Shown piece after piece: positions 28,470-41,137 of a stretch of DNA of 64,000 nucleotides. A program made the translations under genes and the position numbers. Positions within the stretch are counted from its first letter, which is position 1; every line of letters starts with the position of its first letter. The stretch is from Citrobacter freundii. Its GTDB lineage: Bacteria > Pseudomonadota > Gammaproteobacteria > Enterobacterales > Enterobacteriaceae. The DNA lies in the NCBI RefSeq assembly GCF_011077955.1, contig NZ_JAALBX010000004.1, positions 248,001-312,000 on the forward strand. Direction: 5' to 3'. The notes below the pieces were generated by a model. That model did no database searches. It was not told the origin of the DNA and was given only the letters and a program-made list of their open reading frames with translations.

Positions 28470-29708
28470 ATGCCCCTGCATATAGACGATCTTCCTCATG
28501 CCATTCGTGAAATAAAACAGCAACTTCGCCGCGAACTCCCCCAGTACCAGCAAGTCTTTAAGGCGCTTGAAGCGGACATTGCCAGGCAGATTGACGCCAT
28601 CAAGGCCGAACAAGCGCGCGGCGAAAATCCAGTGCCGCAACTACACGCCGACGATATTCTGGCTAACCGGGTTACGGAGCAGCAAAAAGCCCGCATTCGC
28701 GAGCGCGGCTGTTGTGTTATCAAAGGGGTTTTCCCGGAGAACACGGCCCGCGCATGGAACGAAGAAGTGGGTCAATATCTTGAGCGCAACCATTTTGTAG
28801 AAAAGCTTAAGAACGCGGCAGAAGATAATTATTTCGGCACACTTGCCGACAGTAAACCGCAGATTTATGGTATTTACTGGTCTAAGCCGCAGGTTGAAGC
28901 GCGACAGGATGCGCGCATGAAAGCCGCGCAAGTGTTTTTAAATAATCTCTGGCAGACCGAAAGCCAGGGTAAACAACATTTCGACCCTGACCGTGTGGTA
29001 AGTTACGCGGATCGTACCCGTCGTCGTCCGCCACGTTCAGGATCGCTCGGGCTTTCCCCTCACGTCGATGGCGGCTCCGTTGAGCGCTGGCTGGATGAGA
29101 ATTTCCGCCACGTCTACCGCCACGTGTTTAGCGGCGAATGGCAACGCTATAACCCGTTTGATGCTGAAGGGCGTACCGAGGCGCGGGAAATCCCCTCCCC
29201 GGCCGTCTGCTCCATGTTTCGCACCTTTCAGGGCTGGACTGCGCTGTCAGAGCAGCGCAAACAGGCAGGCACATTAACGCTGCTACCGGTCGCTAACGCC
29301 ATGGCCTATATTTTATTGCGCGCGCTTCAGGATGACGTACCTGCAGAGTCGCTGTGCGACGCCAAACCTGGACGGGCGCTTTCTATTAACGAAACATGGC
29401 ATCCCCTTTTATTAACCGGGATATCCTCTATTCCGGATATGGAGCCGGGCGATACGGTGTTCTGGCACTGTGATGTGATCCATGCGGTAGAAAACGAGCA
29501 TAACGGCGAATTCGACAGTAACGTGATGTACATCGCCGCCGCGCCGTGGTGCGAGAAAAACGCTGCCTATTTACAGCGTCAGTGGCCCGCGTTTGTAGAG
29601 GGCAGATCTCCGCCTGATTTCGCCGCTGATGATTTTGAGGTCGATTTTGAAGGCCGCGCCACCGAGGCGGATCTCACCCCTGCCGGAAAAGCGCAACTAC
29701 GTGGATAA
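28470..29708 (+). CDS. DUF1479 (YbiU-like) putative Fe(II)/2-oxoglutarate oxygenase
   Basis: A 412-aa protein of the DUF1479 family (E. coli YbiU). An HxD...H metal-binding pattern is visible: SPHVDGGS (about residue 197) and CDVIHAVEN (about 339), with a following Arg/Asn-rich strand, as in double-stranded beta-helix oxygenases. The substrate is unknown. ATG 28470 lies 8 nt after GGAG and is preferred to GTG 28461. It is divergent from alaC and precedes ypdA. E. coli K-12 lacks a copy at this site. Confidence 0.8.
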   Translation: MPLHIDDLPHAIREIKQQLRRELPQYQQVFKALEADIARQIDAIKAEQARGENPVPQLHADDILANRVTEQQKARIRERGCCVIKGVFPENTARAWNEEVGQYLERNHFVEKLKNAAEDNYFGTLADSKPQIYGIYWSKPQVEARQDARMKAAQVFLNNLWQTESQGKQHFDPDRVVSYADRTRRRPPRSGSLGLSPHVDGGSVERWLDENFRHVYRHVFSGEWQRYNPFDAEGRTEAREIPSPAVCSMFRTFQGWTALSEQRKQAGTLTLLPVANAMAYILLRALQDDVPAESLCDAKPGRALSINETWHPLLLTGISSIPDMEPGDTVFWHCDVIHAVENEHNGEFDSNVMYIAAAPWCEKNAAYLQRQWPAFVEGRSPPDFAADDFEVDFEGRATEADLTPAGKAQLRG

Positions 29709-29789
29709 CCCCTGATTAGCACTGGCGTCTGTTCATCAGGCGCCAGGTTTTCTATCATAGCCCCTCTGCCCGTCATCTGAGTTCCTCCC

Positions 29790-31487
29790 GTGCACGAAAT
29801 ATTTAACATGCTGTTAGCGGTGTTTGACCGCGCTGCGCTGATGCTGATTTGCCTGTTCTTTCTGATCCGCATCCGTCTTTTTCGCGAGCTGCTGCATAAA
29901 AATGCCCACACACCCCGCGAACTGCTGGCGGTTACCGCCATTTTTTCCATGTTCGCGCTGTTTAGCACCTGGTCCGGCGTGCCGGTGGAAGGCTCGCTGG
30001 TTAACGTGCGCATCATCGCGGTTATGGCGGGCGGTATCCTGTTTGGTCCGTGGGTGGGCATCATTACTGGCGTAATCGCCGGGATCCATCGTTATCTGAT
30101 CGATATCGGCGGCATCACCTCCATTCCTTGCTTAATCACCAGTATTATCGCCGGCATGATTTCTGGCTGGATCCATGTGCGGGTTCCGAAAACTCAGCGC
30201 TGGCGCGTGGGGATCCTCGGCGGCATGGTCTGTGAAACATTGACCATGATTCTGGTGGTAGTGTTGGCCCCCTCAACCACGCTGGGGCTGGATATTGTGT
30301 CGAAAATTGGTATTCCGATGATTCTGGGCTCTGTGTCGATTGGCTTTATCGTCTTGTTGGTACAGAGCGTGGAAGGAGAAAAAGAGGCGAGCGCGGCGCG
30401 TCAGGCCAAGCTTGCGCTGGATATTGCCAACAAAACGCTGCCGCTGTTTCGCCACGTTAATAGCGATGCCCTGCGTCAGGTATGCCAGATTATTCGTCGC
30501 GATATTCATGCCGATGCGGTGGCCATTACCAATACGGAAAATGTGTTGGCGTATGTGGGCGTGGGCGAGCATAACTATCAGGAAAATGATGACGGCATCA
30601 GCCCCACTACCCGTCAGGCGCTTGCCGACGGAAAAATCATCATTAAGAACAATGACGAAGCCCACCGCACACCGGAAATTCACTCCATGTTGGTCATCCC
30701 GCTGTGGGAGAAAGGCATTGTTACCGGCACACTGAAAATTTATTACTGCCACGCGCACCAGATAACGTCGTCCCTTCAGGAAATGGCGGTGGGCCTGTCG
30801 CAGATAATTTCTACCCAGCTTGAAGTGTCGCGTGCAGAACAACTGCGGGAAATGGCCGATAAAGCGGAGCTTCGGGCGCTGCAAAGTAAAATTAACCCCC
30901 ATTTCCTGTTTAATGCGCTCAACGCGATTTCGTCGTCCATACGCCTGAATCCAGATACTGCCCGTCAGCTTATCTTCAATCTGTCGCGTTACCTGCGCTA
31001 CAACATTGAATTAAAAGACGATGAGCAAATCGATATTAAAAAAGAGCTTTATCAAATTAAAGATTACATCGCCATTGAACAGGCGCGTTTTGGCGACAAG
31101 CTGACGGTGATTTATGACATCGACGTAGACGTCAATTGCGTTGTGCCAAGCCTGCTTATCCAGCCACTGGTAGAAAACGCCATTGTTCATGGCATCCAGC
31201 CCTGCAAAGGCAAAGGTGTGGTCACCATTAGCGTACGAGAATCGGGTAGCCGGGTGCGTATCACGGTACGGGATACCGGGCATGGCATAGATCCTGATGT
31301 GGTGGCGCGGGTCGAGGCCGATGAGATGCCTGGCAATAAAATCGGCCTGCTGAATGTGCACCACCGGGTGAAGCTGCTCTATGGGGAAGGCTTGCAAATT
31401 CGCAAACTTAATCCCGGCACGGAAATCGCTTTTTATGTGCCAAACAAACCACTAGCCCGGCCTGCGGCTGCCGCACAATTTTCCTGA
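29790..31487 (+). CDS. ypdA: Pyruvate-sensing histidine kinase YpdA (PyrS)
   Basis: A 565-aa LytS-type sensor kinase, the same length as E. coli YpdA. It has a GTG start, 5TM-5TMR_LYT membrane domain (about residues 1-195), a GAF domain (about 215-340), and then the His_kinase dimerisation motif [19 protein letters not shown] with the phospho-His (about residue 371) and the ATPase motifs [10 protein letters not shown] and DTGHGI. In E. coli it responds to extracellular pyruvate and, with YpdB, activates yhjX. ypdB follows 10 bp later. Confidence 0.95.
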   Translation: MHEIFNMLLAVFDRAALMLICLFFLIRIRLFRELLHKNAHTPRELLAVTAIFSMFALFSTWSGVPVEGSLVNVRIIAVMAGGILFGPWVGIITGVIAGIHRYLIDIGGITSIPCLITSIIAGMISGWIHVRVPKTQRWRVGILGGMVCETLTMILVVVLAPSTTLGLDIVSKIGIPMILGSVSIGFIVLLVQSVEGEKEASAARQAKLALDIANKTLPLFRHVNSDALRQVCQIIRRDIHADAVAITNTENVLAYVGVGEHNYQENDDGISPTTRQALADGKIIIKNNDEAHRTPEIHSMLVIPLWEKGIVTGTLKIYYCHAHQITSSLQEMAVGLSQIISTQLEVSRAEQLREMADKAELRALQSKINPHFLFNALNAISSSIRLNPDTARQLIFNLSRYLRYNIELKDDEQIDIKKELYQIKDYIAIEQARFGDKLTVIYDIDVDVNCVVPSLLIQPLVENAIVHGIQPCKGKGVVTISVRESGSRVRITVRDTGHGIDPDVVARVEADEMPGNKIGLLNVHHRVKLLYGEGLQIRKLNPGTEIAFYVPNKPLARPAAAAQFS

Positions 31488-31497
31488 GGAGAACGCG

Positions 31498-32229
31498 ATG
31501 AAAGCCATCATCGTTGAAGACGAAATACTGGCTCAACAGGAGCTAAGCTGGCTGATTAACCATCACAGCAATATCGAGATAGTCGGCACCTTTGACGATG
31601 GGCTGGATGTGCTGAAGTACCTTCAAAACCACACCGTCGACGCGATTTTTCTGGATATTAATATTCCATCGCTGGACGGCGTGTTACTGGCGCAAAATAT
31701 CAGTAAGTTCGCCACGAAGCCGTTTATTGTGTTTATTACCGCCTGGAAAGAGCATGCGGTAGAAGCGTTTGAACTGGAGGCGTTTGACTACATTCTTAAA
31801 CCCTGGCAGGAATCACGCATTATCAGCATGCTGCAAAAACTTGAATCCGCCGGTCATCAGCAGGCCAGCCCGCAGAGCACCACACCCGCCAGCCGGGAAA
31901 GCGTTACCATTAATTTAATGAAAGATGAGCGGATAATCGTCACCGATATCAACGATATTTACTACGCTGAAGCGCATGAAAAGATGACCTTCGTCTATAC
32001 CAAACGCGAAGCTTATGTCATGCCGATGAACATTTCCGAGTTTGTTAATCGGCTCCCGGAGGCGCATTTTTTCCGCTGTCACCGCTCTTATTGCGTGAAT
32101 TTAAATAAAATCCGCGAGATAGAGCCGTGGTTTAACAACACTTATGTTTTGCGGTTAAGGGATTTGGATTTTCAGGTCCCGGTGAGCCGCAGTCGGGTGA
32201 AGGCGTTCCGGCAATTAATGCGCTTGTAA
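31498..32229 (+). CDS. ypdB: LytTR response regulator YpdB (PyrR)
   Basis: A 243-aa protein with a receiver domain (phospho-Asp in AIFLDINIPSLDG, about residue 53; Lys in YILKPW) and a C-terminal LytTR DNA-binding domain (FFRCHRSYCVNLNKIREIEPW). It is the partner of YpdA in one operon. The E. coli neighbour ypdC (AraC family) is absent; glk follows convergently. Confidence 0.95.
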   Translation: MKAIIVEDEILAQQELSWLINHHSNIEIVGTFDDGLDVLKYLQNHTVDAIFLDINIPSLDGVLLAQNISKFATKPFIVFITAWKEHAVEAFELEAFDYILKPWQESRIISMLQKLESAGHQQASPQSTTPASRESVTINLMKDERIIVTDINDIYYAEAHEKMTFVYTKREAYVMPMNISEFVNRLPEAHFFRCHRSYCVNLNKIREIEPWFNNTYVLRLRDLDFQVPVSRSRVKAFRQLMRL

Positions 32230-32238
32230 ACGCGGAGG

Positions 32239-32266
32239 TAAAAAAAGCGCCTTACGGCGCTTAGCT
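32239..32266. terminator. Terminator between ypdB and glk
   Basis: AAGCGCC and GGCGCTT arms with a TTAC loop. The A-run at 32240-32246 makes it a strong terminator for glk on the minus strand; it is weaker for ypdB. Confidence 0.75.
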
Positions 32267-33234
32267 TAGAGAACTTGTCCCAGAATCTGGCGTAAATGCG
32301 CGCCCGCGCCCAGCAGGCCTGGCTGATCGTGAACAATCAGGTAAACCGGGATATCCTGTACATAGGCTTTAAAGCGGCCTTTATCTTCAAAACCGCCGCG
32401 AAAACCCGAGGCACGGAAGAAATCCAGGAAACGCGGCACAATACCGCCTGCGATATACACACCGCCAAAGGTCGCCATATTAAGCGCCAGGTTGCCGCCA
32501 AAACGCCCCATGATGACGCAAAACAGCGAAAGCGCTCTGCGGCAATCAATGCAGGAATCATCCAGCGCCCGTTCAGTTACGTCTTTCGGCTGAAGATTTT
32601 CCGGCAAGCGACCATCAGATTTCACAATTGCGCGATACAGGTTTACCAGACCCGGACCGGAAAGCACACGCTCGGCTGAAACGTGGCCAATTTCCGCGCG
32701 CAGCACTTCAAGGATAATGCCCTCTTCTTCACTGTTAGGCGCAAAATCCACGTGGCCGCCTTCGCCCGGCAAGCTTATCCAGCGTTTGTCGACGTGCACC
32801 AAATGCGCCACGCCAAGTCCGGTACCTGCGCCATATACCGCGATGGGTTTACCTTCCACCGCCTCGCCGCCGCCGAACTGAATCACGTGCTCTTTACTGA
32901 GCATCGGGATAGCCATGGAAACGGCAGTAAAATCATTAATGATTTCCAGATGCGCAAAGCCAAGATTGGTGCGCATCTCTTCGGTCGAGAACGCCCAGGT
33001 ATGGTTGGTCATCGCCACCCAGTCACCGGTGATGGGACACGCAATGGCAATACAACCTTCTGTGACCGTTGAGGCATCGTGCTCGGTCAAGTAAACGCGA
33101 ACCACCGCCTCAAGGCTTGGGTAATCCAGGCCGGAATAGGTTTTCGCGCGCTCAATCGCGCCGGTCTCAAGGTTACAGAGCGCTAAGCGTGCGTTGGTGC
33201 CGCCTACATCTCCCACCAATGCATATTTGGTCAT
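32266..33234 (-). CDS. glk: Glucokinase
   Basis: A 322-aa ROK-related bacterial glucokinase (E. coli 321 aa). It has the phosphate-binding motif [13 protein letters not shown] at the N-terminus, the catalytic Asp in [10 protein letters not shown] (about residue 101) and [11 protein letters not shown]. It phosphorylates cytosolic glucose that did not enter by the PTS. It is divergent from yfeO, as in E. coli. Confidence 0.96.
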   Translation of the reverse strand: MTKYALVGDVGGTNARLALCNLETGAIERAKTYSGLDYPSLEAVVRVYLTEHDASTVTEGCIAIACPITGDWVAMTNHTWAFSTEEMRTNLGFAHLEIINDFTAVSMAIPMLSKEHVIQFGGGEAVEGKPIAVYGAGTGLGVAHLVHVDKRWISLPGEGGHVDFAPNSEEEGIILEVLRAEIGHVSAERVLSGPGLVNLYRAIVKSDGRLPENLQPKDVTERALDDSCIDCRRALSLFCVIMGRFGGNLALNMATFGGVYIAGGIVPRFLDFFRASGFRGGFEDKGRFKAYVQDIPVYLIVHDQPGLLGAGAHLRQILGQVL

Positions 33235-33438
33235 TATTTAACAGCTCCGCAAAAGTCAAATTAAGTCTTCGGCACACTCTAAAGAGAAGGCACTATCACC
33301 ACAACGCACTTTATGCTGATCGCCTATGATTGTTGAGGCGTGTCACAGATTACATTTACCGTTTCAGCACCTTTGCAATCAGAACAGTAATCTGATGATC
33401 CGTAAAGCGCCAGCCTTTTCATTCATAAGGATTATCCG

Positions 33439-36365
<2,927 letters not shown>

Positions 36366-36410
36366 TTAAGGAACGGCGATCCCTGTCCAGGCGGCGGCGT
36401 AAAAAGTACC

Positions 36411-36428
36411 TGGAACGTGAGATTTACA
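36411..36428. promoter_or_regulatory. Candidate TyrR box upstream of ipdC
   Basis: TGGAAC-N6-TTTACA resembles the TyrR box TGTAAA-N6-TTTACA and keeps the essential G-N14-C pair. It lies 82 bp upstream of ipdC in the divergent region. TyrR control of ipdC is established in Enterobacter; this assignment is by pattern only. Confidence 0.4.
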
Positions 36429-36464
36429 GGCTCATGCGGTGTAATGTGCAAATGCGCAAAATTT

Positions 36465-36480
36465 GTGTAAACGTATACAC
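36465..36480. promoter_or_regulatory. LacI-family-type operator before the aldo-keto reductase
   Basis: GTGTAAACGTATACAC is a near-perfect 16-bp palindrome with a central CG, the form of LacI/GalR-family operators. It lies 31 bp before the aldo-keto reductase start. The regulator is not in this window. Confidence 0.45.
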
Positions 36481-36511
36481 GCTAAAATTTCCTTTTGATG
36501 AGGCAAGACGC

Positions 36512-37501
36512 ATGGTTTATCAGGCAGATCCCGCACGCTATCAAACGATGGAATATCGTCGCTGTGGGCACAGCGGGTTAAAACTTCCCGCCATTTCACT
36601 GGGGTTATGGCATAACTTTGGCGATGCTACGCTTGTAGATAACAGCCGTCAGCTGCTGCGCCGCGCATTCGATTTAGGCATCACGCATTTTGATCTCGCC
36701 AATAACTACGGCCCGCCGCCAGGCTCCGCAGAAGAAAATTTCGGTCGCATTTTTCAGCAGGACTTCCTGCCCTATCGCGATGAGTTGATTATTTCCAGCA
36801 AAGCCGGTTACACCATGTGGGATGGCCCTTACGGTGACTGGGGTTCACGTAAATATCTGGTCGCAAGCCTCAATCAGAGCCTTAAGCGAATGGGACTTGA
36901 CTACGTGGATATTTTCTATCATCACCGACCAGACCCTGACACCCCGCTGCTGGAAACCATGCGCGCGCTGGACCATATCGTGCGCCAGGGCAAAGCCCTG
37001 TACGTGGGGCTGTCTAACTACCCGGCGGCGCTTGCCCGTGAGGCTATCGATATCCTCAACGATTTGGGGACGCCTTGCCTTATTCACCAGCCGAAGTATT
37101 CGATGTTAGAGCGATGGGTGGAATCGGAACTGCTGGACGTTTTACAGGAGAAAGGCGTCGGCAGTATTGCCTTCTCGCCGCTTGCAGGCGGCCAATTAAC
37201 CGACCGCTATCTGAACGGCATTCCGTCCGACTCGCGCGCCGCCAGCGGCAGTCGTTTCCTCAATCCGGATCAGTTAACAGAAGAGAAGTTAGAGAGGGTG
37301 CGTAAGCTTAATGAACTGGCGCAGCAACGTGGTCAGAAGCTGTCGCAGATGGCGCTTGCCTGGGTATTACGCGACGATAAAGTGACCTCCGTTTTAATCG
37401 GCGCCAGTAAAACCAGTCAGATTGAAGACGCCGTTGGAATGCTTGAAAAACGGTTCTTTAGCGTAGAAGAGTGCGCAATGATTGACGCCATCCTCGCCTG
37501 A
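36512..37501 (+). CDS. YghZ/MgrA-type aldo-keto reductase (L-glyceraldehyde 3-phosphate reductase)
   Basis: A 329-aa NADPH aldo-keto reductase (AKR14-like). The catalytic set is visible: Asp in ITHFDLANNYG, Tyr of NNYG, Lys in IISSKAGY and His in FYHHRPD. The cofactor-binding C-terminus is VLIGASKTSQIED. The closest remembered family member is E. coli YghZ/GpR, active on L-glyceraldehyde 3-phosphate and methylglyoxal. ATG 36512 follows GAGG and gives the family start MVYQADPARY. It is divergent from ipdC. Confidence 0.85.
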   Translation: MVYQADPARYQTMEYRRCGHSGLKLPAISLGLWHNFGDATLVDNSRQLLRRAFDLGITHFDLANNYGPPPGSAEENFGRIFQQDFLPYRDELIISSKAGYTMWDGPYGDWGSRKYLVASLNQSLKRMGLDYVDIFYHHRPDPDTPLLETMRALDHIVRQGKALYVGLSNYPAALAREAIDILNDLGTPCLIHQPKYSMLERWVESELLDVLQEKGVGSIAFSPLAGGQLTDRYLNGIPSDSRAASGSRFLNPDQLTEEKLERVRKLNELAQQRGQKLSQMALAWVLRDDKVTSVLIGASKTSQIEDAVGMLEKRFFSVEECAMIDAILA

Positions 37502-37644
37502 GCACATCACGAGGGAAAACAGGGTTTTTAGCATTTAGTGCTATCCAAAATGATTTCGGAGTAGTGGCGAAGATGCGGGGCTTTACCACCCCGTAATATT
37601 GCTGTAACAGGCCGGCCACGGCCCCGATCGTGAAGGAGAAAACT

Positions 37645-37980
37645 ATGTTCAGGTCACTGTTGCTTGCAGCCGTTCTGCTGGCGGGTTCGCCACTGATGGC
37701 AAATGCAGGTGAAATCACCCTGTTACCCTCAATAAAATTACAAATAGGCGATCGCGATAATTACGGTAACTACTGGGACGGCGGTCGCTGGCGCGATCGG
37801 GATTACTGGCATAGTCATTATGAACGTCGCGGCGGCTACTGGCGCCCTCACGACAATGGCTATCATCGCGGCTGGTATAAAGAACGCAACGCTTATGAGC
37901 GCGGCTATCGTGAAGGCTGGAATGACCGGGATGACCGTCGCGGACGGGGTCGCGGGCATGGTAAACACCATCACCATTAA
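37645..37980 (+). CDS. ypeC: Secreted DUF2502 protein YpeC
   Basis: A 111-aa precursor with a signal peptide ([22 protein letters not shown]), then the YpeC signature [26 protein letters not shown] and an Arg/Tyr/Trp/His-rich tail ending GKHHHH. The function is unknown. The His-rich end suggests metal binding, which is an inference. ATG 37645 follows AAGGAG; the longer start at 37630 would break the signal peptide. Confidence 0.88.
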   Translation: MFRSLLLAAVLLAGSPLMANAGEITLLPSIKLQIGDRDNYGNYWDGGRWRDRDYWHSHYERRGGYWRPHDNGYHRGWYKERNAYERGYREGWNDRDDRRGRGRGHGKHHHH

Positions 37981-38010
37981 GTAACCCTCATTCTCGCCGT
38001 GAGAGTTGTT

Positions 38011-38037
38011 AAAAAGGAGCCTGCCGGCTCCTTTTTT
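38011..38037 (+). terminator. Terminator of ypeC
   Basis: AAGGAGCC and GGCTCCTT arms around a TGCC loop, with an A-run before and six Ts after. Confidence 0.9.
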
Positions 38038-38050
38038 AATTGCCATTCTG

Positions 38051-38082
38051 TTTCGTCAACTTCACCTTCTCATTTCGTCAAC
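38051..38082. promoter_or_regulatory. Direct repeats before the PTS operon
   Basis: TTTCGTCAAC occurs at 38051-38060 and 38073-38082, exactly 22 bp (two helical turns) apart, upstream of the EIICB gene. This is a candidate activator site for the PRD regulator encoded at the end of the locus. A CRP-like half site (TGTGATCG) follows at 38090. Confidence 0.4.
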
Positions 38083-38210
38083 ATCGTACTGTGATCGCTC
38101 GCGCAATTTCTTAAGGCCATATTTTGCGCCCTGGTTCAGACACGATTTGACCTTGAGCTCACCTCCCCTGAACGTGTTTGATAATGGAATGTCTTATCGG
38201 GGATATTGTC

Positions 38211-39770
38211 ATGAACGCGAATTTTAAAAACGAAATACAGACGTTCGGCCGCTCGTTGTTATTACCCATTGCCGTATTAGCGCCGGTGGGGATGGTAATG
38301 GGTATCAGCAGTGCGCTTGGCCAAAATTACATGATTGAAAAATTGCCTTTTTTGGGGAATGCCGGTTTTAAAGCCCTGCTTTCCTCTCTTGGGCAAATCA
38401 GTAGCGTAGTGTTTCAAAATATCCCGCTGCTTTTCGCCATGGGTGTGGCGTATGGGATGTCGAAAAAAGAAAAAGGCATTGCGGTTTTTGCATCGGTTAT
38501 CGCCTATTTAACGTTGCTGATTTCCATGCATGTTCATTTGAAATTAACCGGGCAACTGGCGAAAGACGATCTGGCGTTGGTAGGCCAGGGCATGGTGCTC
38601 GGGGTACAGACATTAAAAATTGAGGCGGTTGGCGGCATTATTGCCGGATTGCTTGCCGCCAAAGTCACCGACCGCTATTACCGTTTGCAATTGCCATTGG
38701 CATTTGCTTTCTTTAGCGGCAAAAAATCGGTGGCGATATTAGTTATCGCTTTCGCCATTCCCGTAGGCTTACTTATTCCTTTTATCTGGGATTTGTTTAC
38801 CGCCGGCATGAAAAGTATTTCAACCATTCTAATGGCGCCCAATATCGGGGCGGGAATCTATATGACCCTTAACCGGTTATTAATTCCCTTTGGCCTGCAT
38901 CACGTTTTAAGCTCAACGGTTCGCTTCACCGAAGCGGGCGGCACCTATTTGATTGACGGGCAAACCTACGTAGGCATCCTTCCCGCCATTAATAAAATCC
39001 TCTTTGAGCTTGGCCCCAATCATCCGGCGTGGGATCAATACATGCCAACGCTCACAAGCTATCTTGCTTCTACGCAAATGCTGACTACGCTGTTCCGGGT
39101 GCCGGCAATTGGCCTTGCGATGTACCATATGGCCTATTTTAAGAATAAAAAGTTTGCGAAAGGGATGATCCTGACGGTGGTGTTAACTGCAGTCCTTGGG
39201 AATATTACCGAACCGCTGGAATTCTCTTTCCTGTTTATCGCACCGAAATTATTTATCGTTTATGCACTGCTTTGCGGGCTGATGGCCATTCCGTTGCAGA
39301 TTCTGGATATTTCCGTCGGCTATATTCGCGGCACGATTTTCGACTTCGGTATTTTCGGCCTGATGTATGAACATACGCGCTGGCTGAACCTTATTCTGTT
39401 AGGTGTTGCCAACTTTGTGGTGTTCTATTTCGTCTTCCGCTACGCCATTGGCAAATTCGATATTAAAACGCCGGGGCGTGAAGCTGAGATTGCTGACAGT
39501 ACCCTACTCAACAATAAAGAGTATGACAAAGTGGCCGAACTGGTCATAGAAGGACTGGGCGGGAAAACCAACATTAAGCGCGTGGAAAACTGCGTATCGC
39601 GACTGCGTATTGATTTAAACGATCAGAAAAAACTTGATATGACGATCCTGAAAGATGCCGGTTCCATGGGAACGTTTATTCCTTCAAGCAACCATATTCA
39701 TGTGGTATTCGGTCCTCACGTCGAGTTTGTCCGTAACGCCGTGGATGATGCCTTAGCCGGCCACAAATAA
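38211..39770 (+). CDS. PTS EIICB component, glucose/glucosamine-family sugar
   Basis: A 519-aa sugar permease with fused EIIC and EIIB domains. EIIC (about residues 1-425) has the GNITEPLEFSFLF motif of the glucose superfamily. EIIB (about 440-519) has the phospho-Cys in ENCVSRLRIDL (about residue 463). No EIIA domain is present, so EIIA-Glc (crr) is the likely donor. ATG 38211 lies 9 nt after GGGG and is preferred to the upstream 38178. It is the first gene of a three-gene operon with a lyase and an amidohydrolase. The sugar is unknown; the relatives recalled are MalX, PtsG and NagE. Confidence 0.88.
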   Translation: MNANFKNEIQTFGRSLLLPIAVLAPVGMVMGISSALGQNYMIEKLPFLGNAGFKALLSSLGQISSVVFQNIPLLFAMGVAYGMSKKEKGIAVFASVIAYLTLLISMHVHLKLTGQLAKDDLALVGQGMVLGVQTLKIEAVGGIIAGLLAAKVTDRYYRLQLPLAFAFFSGKKSVAILVIAFAIPVGLLIPFIWDLFTAGMKSISTILMAPNIGAGIYMTLNRLLIPFGLHHVLSSTVRFTEAGGTYLIDGQTYVGILPAINKILFELGPNHPAWDQYMPTLTSYLASTQMLTTLFRVPAIGLAMYHMAYFKNKKFAKGMILTVVLTAVLGNITEPLEFSFLFIAPKLFIVYALLCGLMAIPLQILDISVGYIRGTIFDFGIFGLMYEHTRWLNLILLGVANFVVFYFVFRYAIGKFDIKTPGREAEIADSTLLNNKEYDKVAELVIEGLGGKTNIKRVENCVSRLRIDLNDQKKLDMTILKDAGSMGTFIPSSNHIHVVFGPHVEFVRNAVDDALAGHK

Positions 39771-39778
39771 GAGGAAGC

Positions 39779-41137
39779 ATGATGCGAGCCCTGTACGATT
39801 CAAAAAGTAAAACCATTAACGATCGCGGTATGAAAGCGTTGTTTACGCAGGAAGCGCGTATTCAATCGTGGCTGGATGTTGAAGCGGCGCTGGCGCTGGC
39901 CCAGGCGCAAGCCGGGATGATCCCGCAGGCGGCAGCGCAAAATATCGCTGAAAACTGCACGCTTTCTCGCATCGATATGCAGGAGATGGATCGTCTGCTG
40001 CGCGAAATTGGTCACGGCTTCGTGCCGATGATTAAGGTGCTGGTGAAAGCCTGCAACCCGGAAAGCGGCAAATATGTGCATTACGGCGTGACGACGCAAA
40101 ATATCCAGCAAACGGCGCAGTTGCACCTCGCCTGGCAGTGTCAGCAGATAATCAACGGCTTTGTGGATGATACACTGAGAAACCTGGCGCGTATGGCAGA
40201 GCAGCATAAATCCACCCTGATGGCCGGACGCACTCATGGCAAGCACGCGCTGCCCATCACGTGGGGCTATAAAGTCGCGGTGTGGATAGATGAGCTGCTC
40301 AGTAGCCGTGAACGCATGAAGCAGGCGGAAAGCCGCGTTTTTACCGTGATGATGGGCGGTGCGGTAGGCGCATTTCACGCCACCGGCGAAACCGGACGCC
40401 AGGTTCAGGAGAGCGTTGCCAAACGGTTGGGTATGTATTCAATGCGGGTTCCGTCGCGCAGCGCCCAGGTCTATCGCACTGAATTCATCAGCAACTTATG
40501 CCTGCTCGCCACTACGCTTCAAAAAATGGCTGAAGAAGTGTATCTCACCTCTGGCGAGGAGTATGGCGAAGTGTCGGAGGCCTTTAAAAAAGGCACCGTC
40601 GGCAGTAGTACGATGCCGCAAAAGGTAAATCCTAAGCTTGCGAAAGGCATTATCGCCAACGCGCAAAAACTCTACTCGGTTCTGACCTCATCACTGTATG
40701 TCTGCCCGCGCCCCTTTGAGGCGGACAGCTCGGCATACTTCATCTTTGACGCTAATCTTCAGGAGAGCATGGAGTTGATGGCGGAAATCGTGATGCGTGC
40801 GGAAGAACTCAGCCGCACGTTGGTTATCAATCCGGCGCGTATGAAACAAAATGTCGGCATCACCCATGGCCTTATCAATAGCGAAAAAATTATGATGGCG
40901 CTGGTTGAGCGACTCGGTAAAGACCCCGCTCATGAACTGGTCTACGAGATGGCAATGCGCAGCACCCATGAGGGCGTGGAGTATGGTCAGGTGCTTCGCG
41001 AACAACCAGTGATCCGCGCAAGTTTTAACGATGACGAAATCGATGCGCTGCTCGATCCGGCACGTTATACCGGACTGTGCGCGCAAATAGCCCAGGAGAT
41101 GGCGCAACGCGTAAGGAGCGAGATTGATGACAATTAA
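39779..41137 (+). CDS. Fumarase/adenylosuccinate-lyase-superfamily lyase
   Basis: A 452-aa homologue of adenylosuccinate lyase and carboxymuconate cycloisomerase. All superfamily motifs are present: YVHYGVTTQNIQQTA (about residues 99-113), the RTHG of AGRTHGKHALP (about 151-154, general acid/base region) and GSSTMPQKVNP (about 277-287, catalytic Ser loop). Such enzymes usually release fumarate from an N-succinyl compound. It is not PurB: context and length differ, and PurB is encoded elsewhere in enterics. Start is 39779 or the adjacent ATG 39782, after GAGGA. It overlaps the amidohydrolase by 11 bp. Confidence 0.8.
   Translation: MMRALYDSKSKTINDRGMKALFTQEARIQSWLDVEAALALAQAQAGMIPQAAAQNIAENCTLSRIDMQEMDRLLREIGHGFVPMIKVLVKACNPESGKYVHYGVTTQNIQQTAQLHLAWQCQQIINGFVDDTLRNLARMAEQHKSTLMAGRTHGKHALPITWGYKVAVWIDELLSSRERMKQAESRVFTVMMGGAVGAFHATGETGRQVQESVAKRLGMYSMRVPSRSAQVYRTEFISNLCLLATTLQKMAEEVYLTSGEEYGEVSEAFKKGTVGSSTMPQKVNPKLAKGIIANAQKLYSVLTSSLYVCPRPFEADSSAYFIFDANLQESMELMAEIVMRAEELSRTLVINPARMKQNVGITHGLINSEKIMMALVERLGKDPAHELVYEMAMRSTHEGVEYGQVLREQPVIRASFNDDEIDALLDPARYTGLCAQIAQEMAQRVRSEIDDN

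Noticed and set aside
29579-30064. 161-codon open frame opposite the DUF1479 gene end and ypdA
   Set aside because: It is antisense to two well-supported genes, is Ser/Arg/Thr-rich and has no family features; a shadow frame.
30273-30902. 209-codon minus-strand frame inside ypdA
   Set aside because: It is fully antisense to the conserved GAF and kinase region of ypdA; a shadow produced by codon usage.
38083-38110. Full CRP site before the PTS operon
   Set aside because: Only the TGTGA half matches; the second half (GCGCA) is poor.
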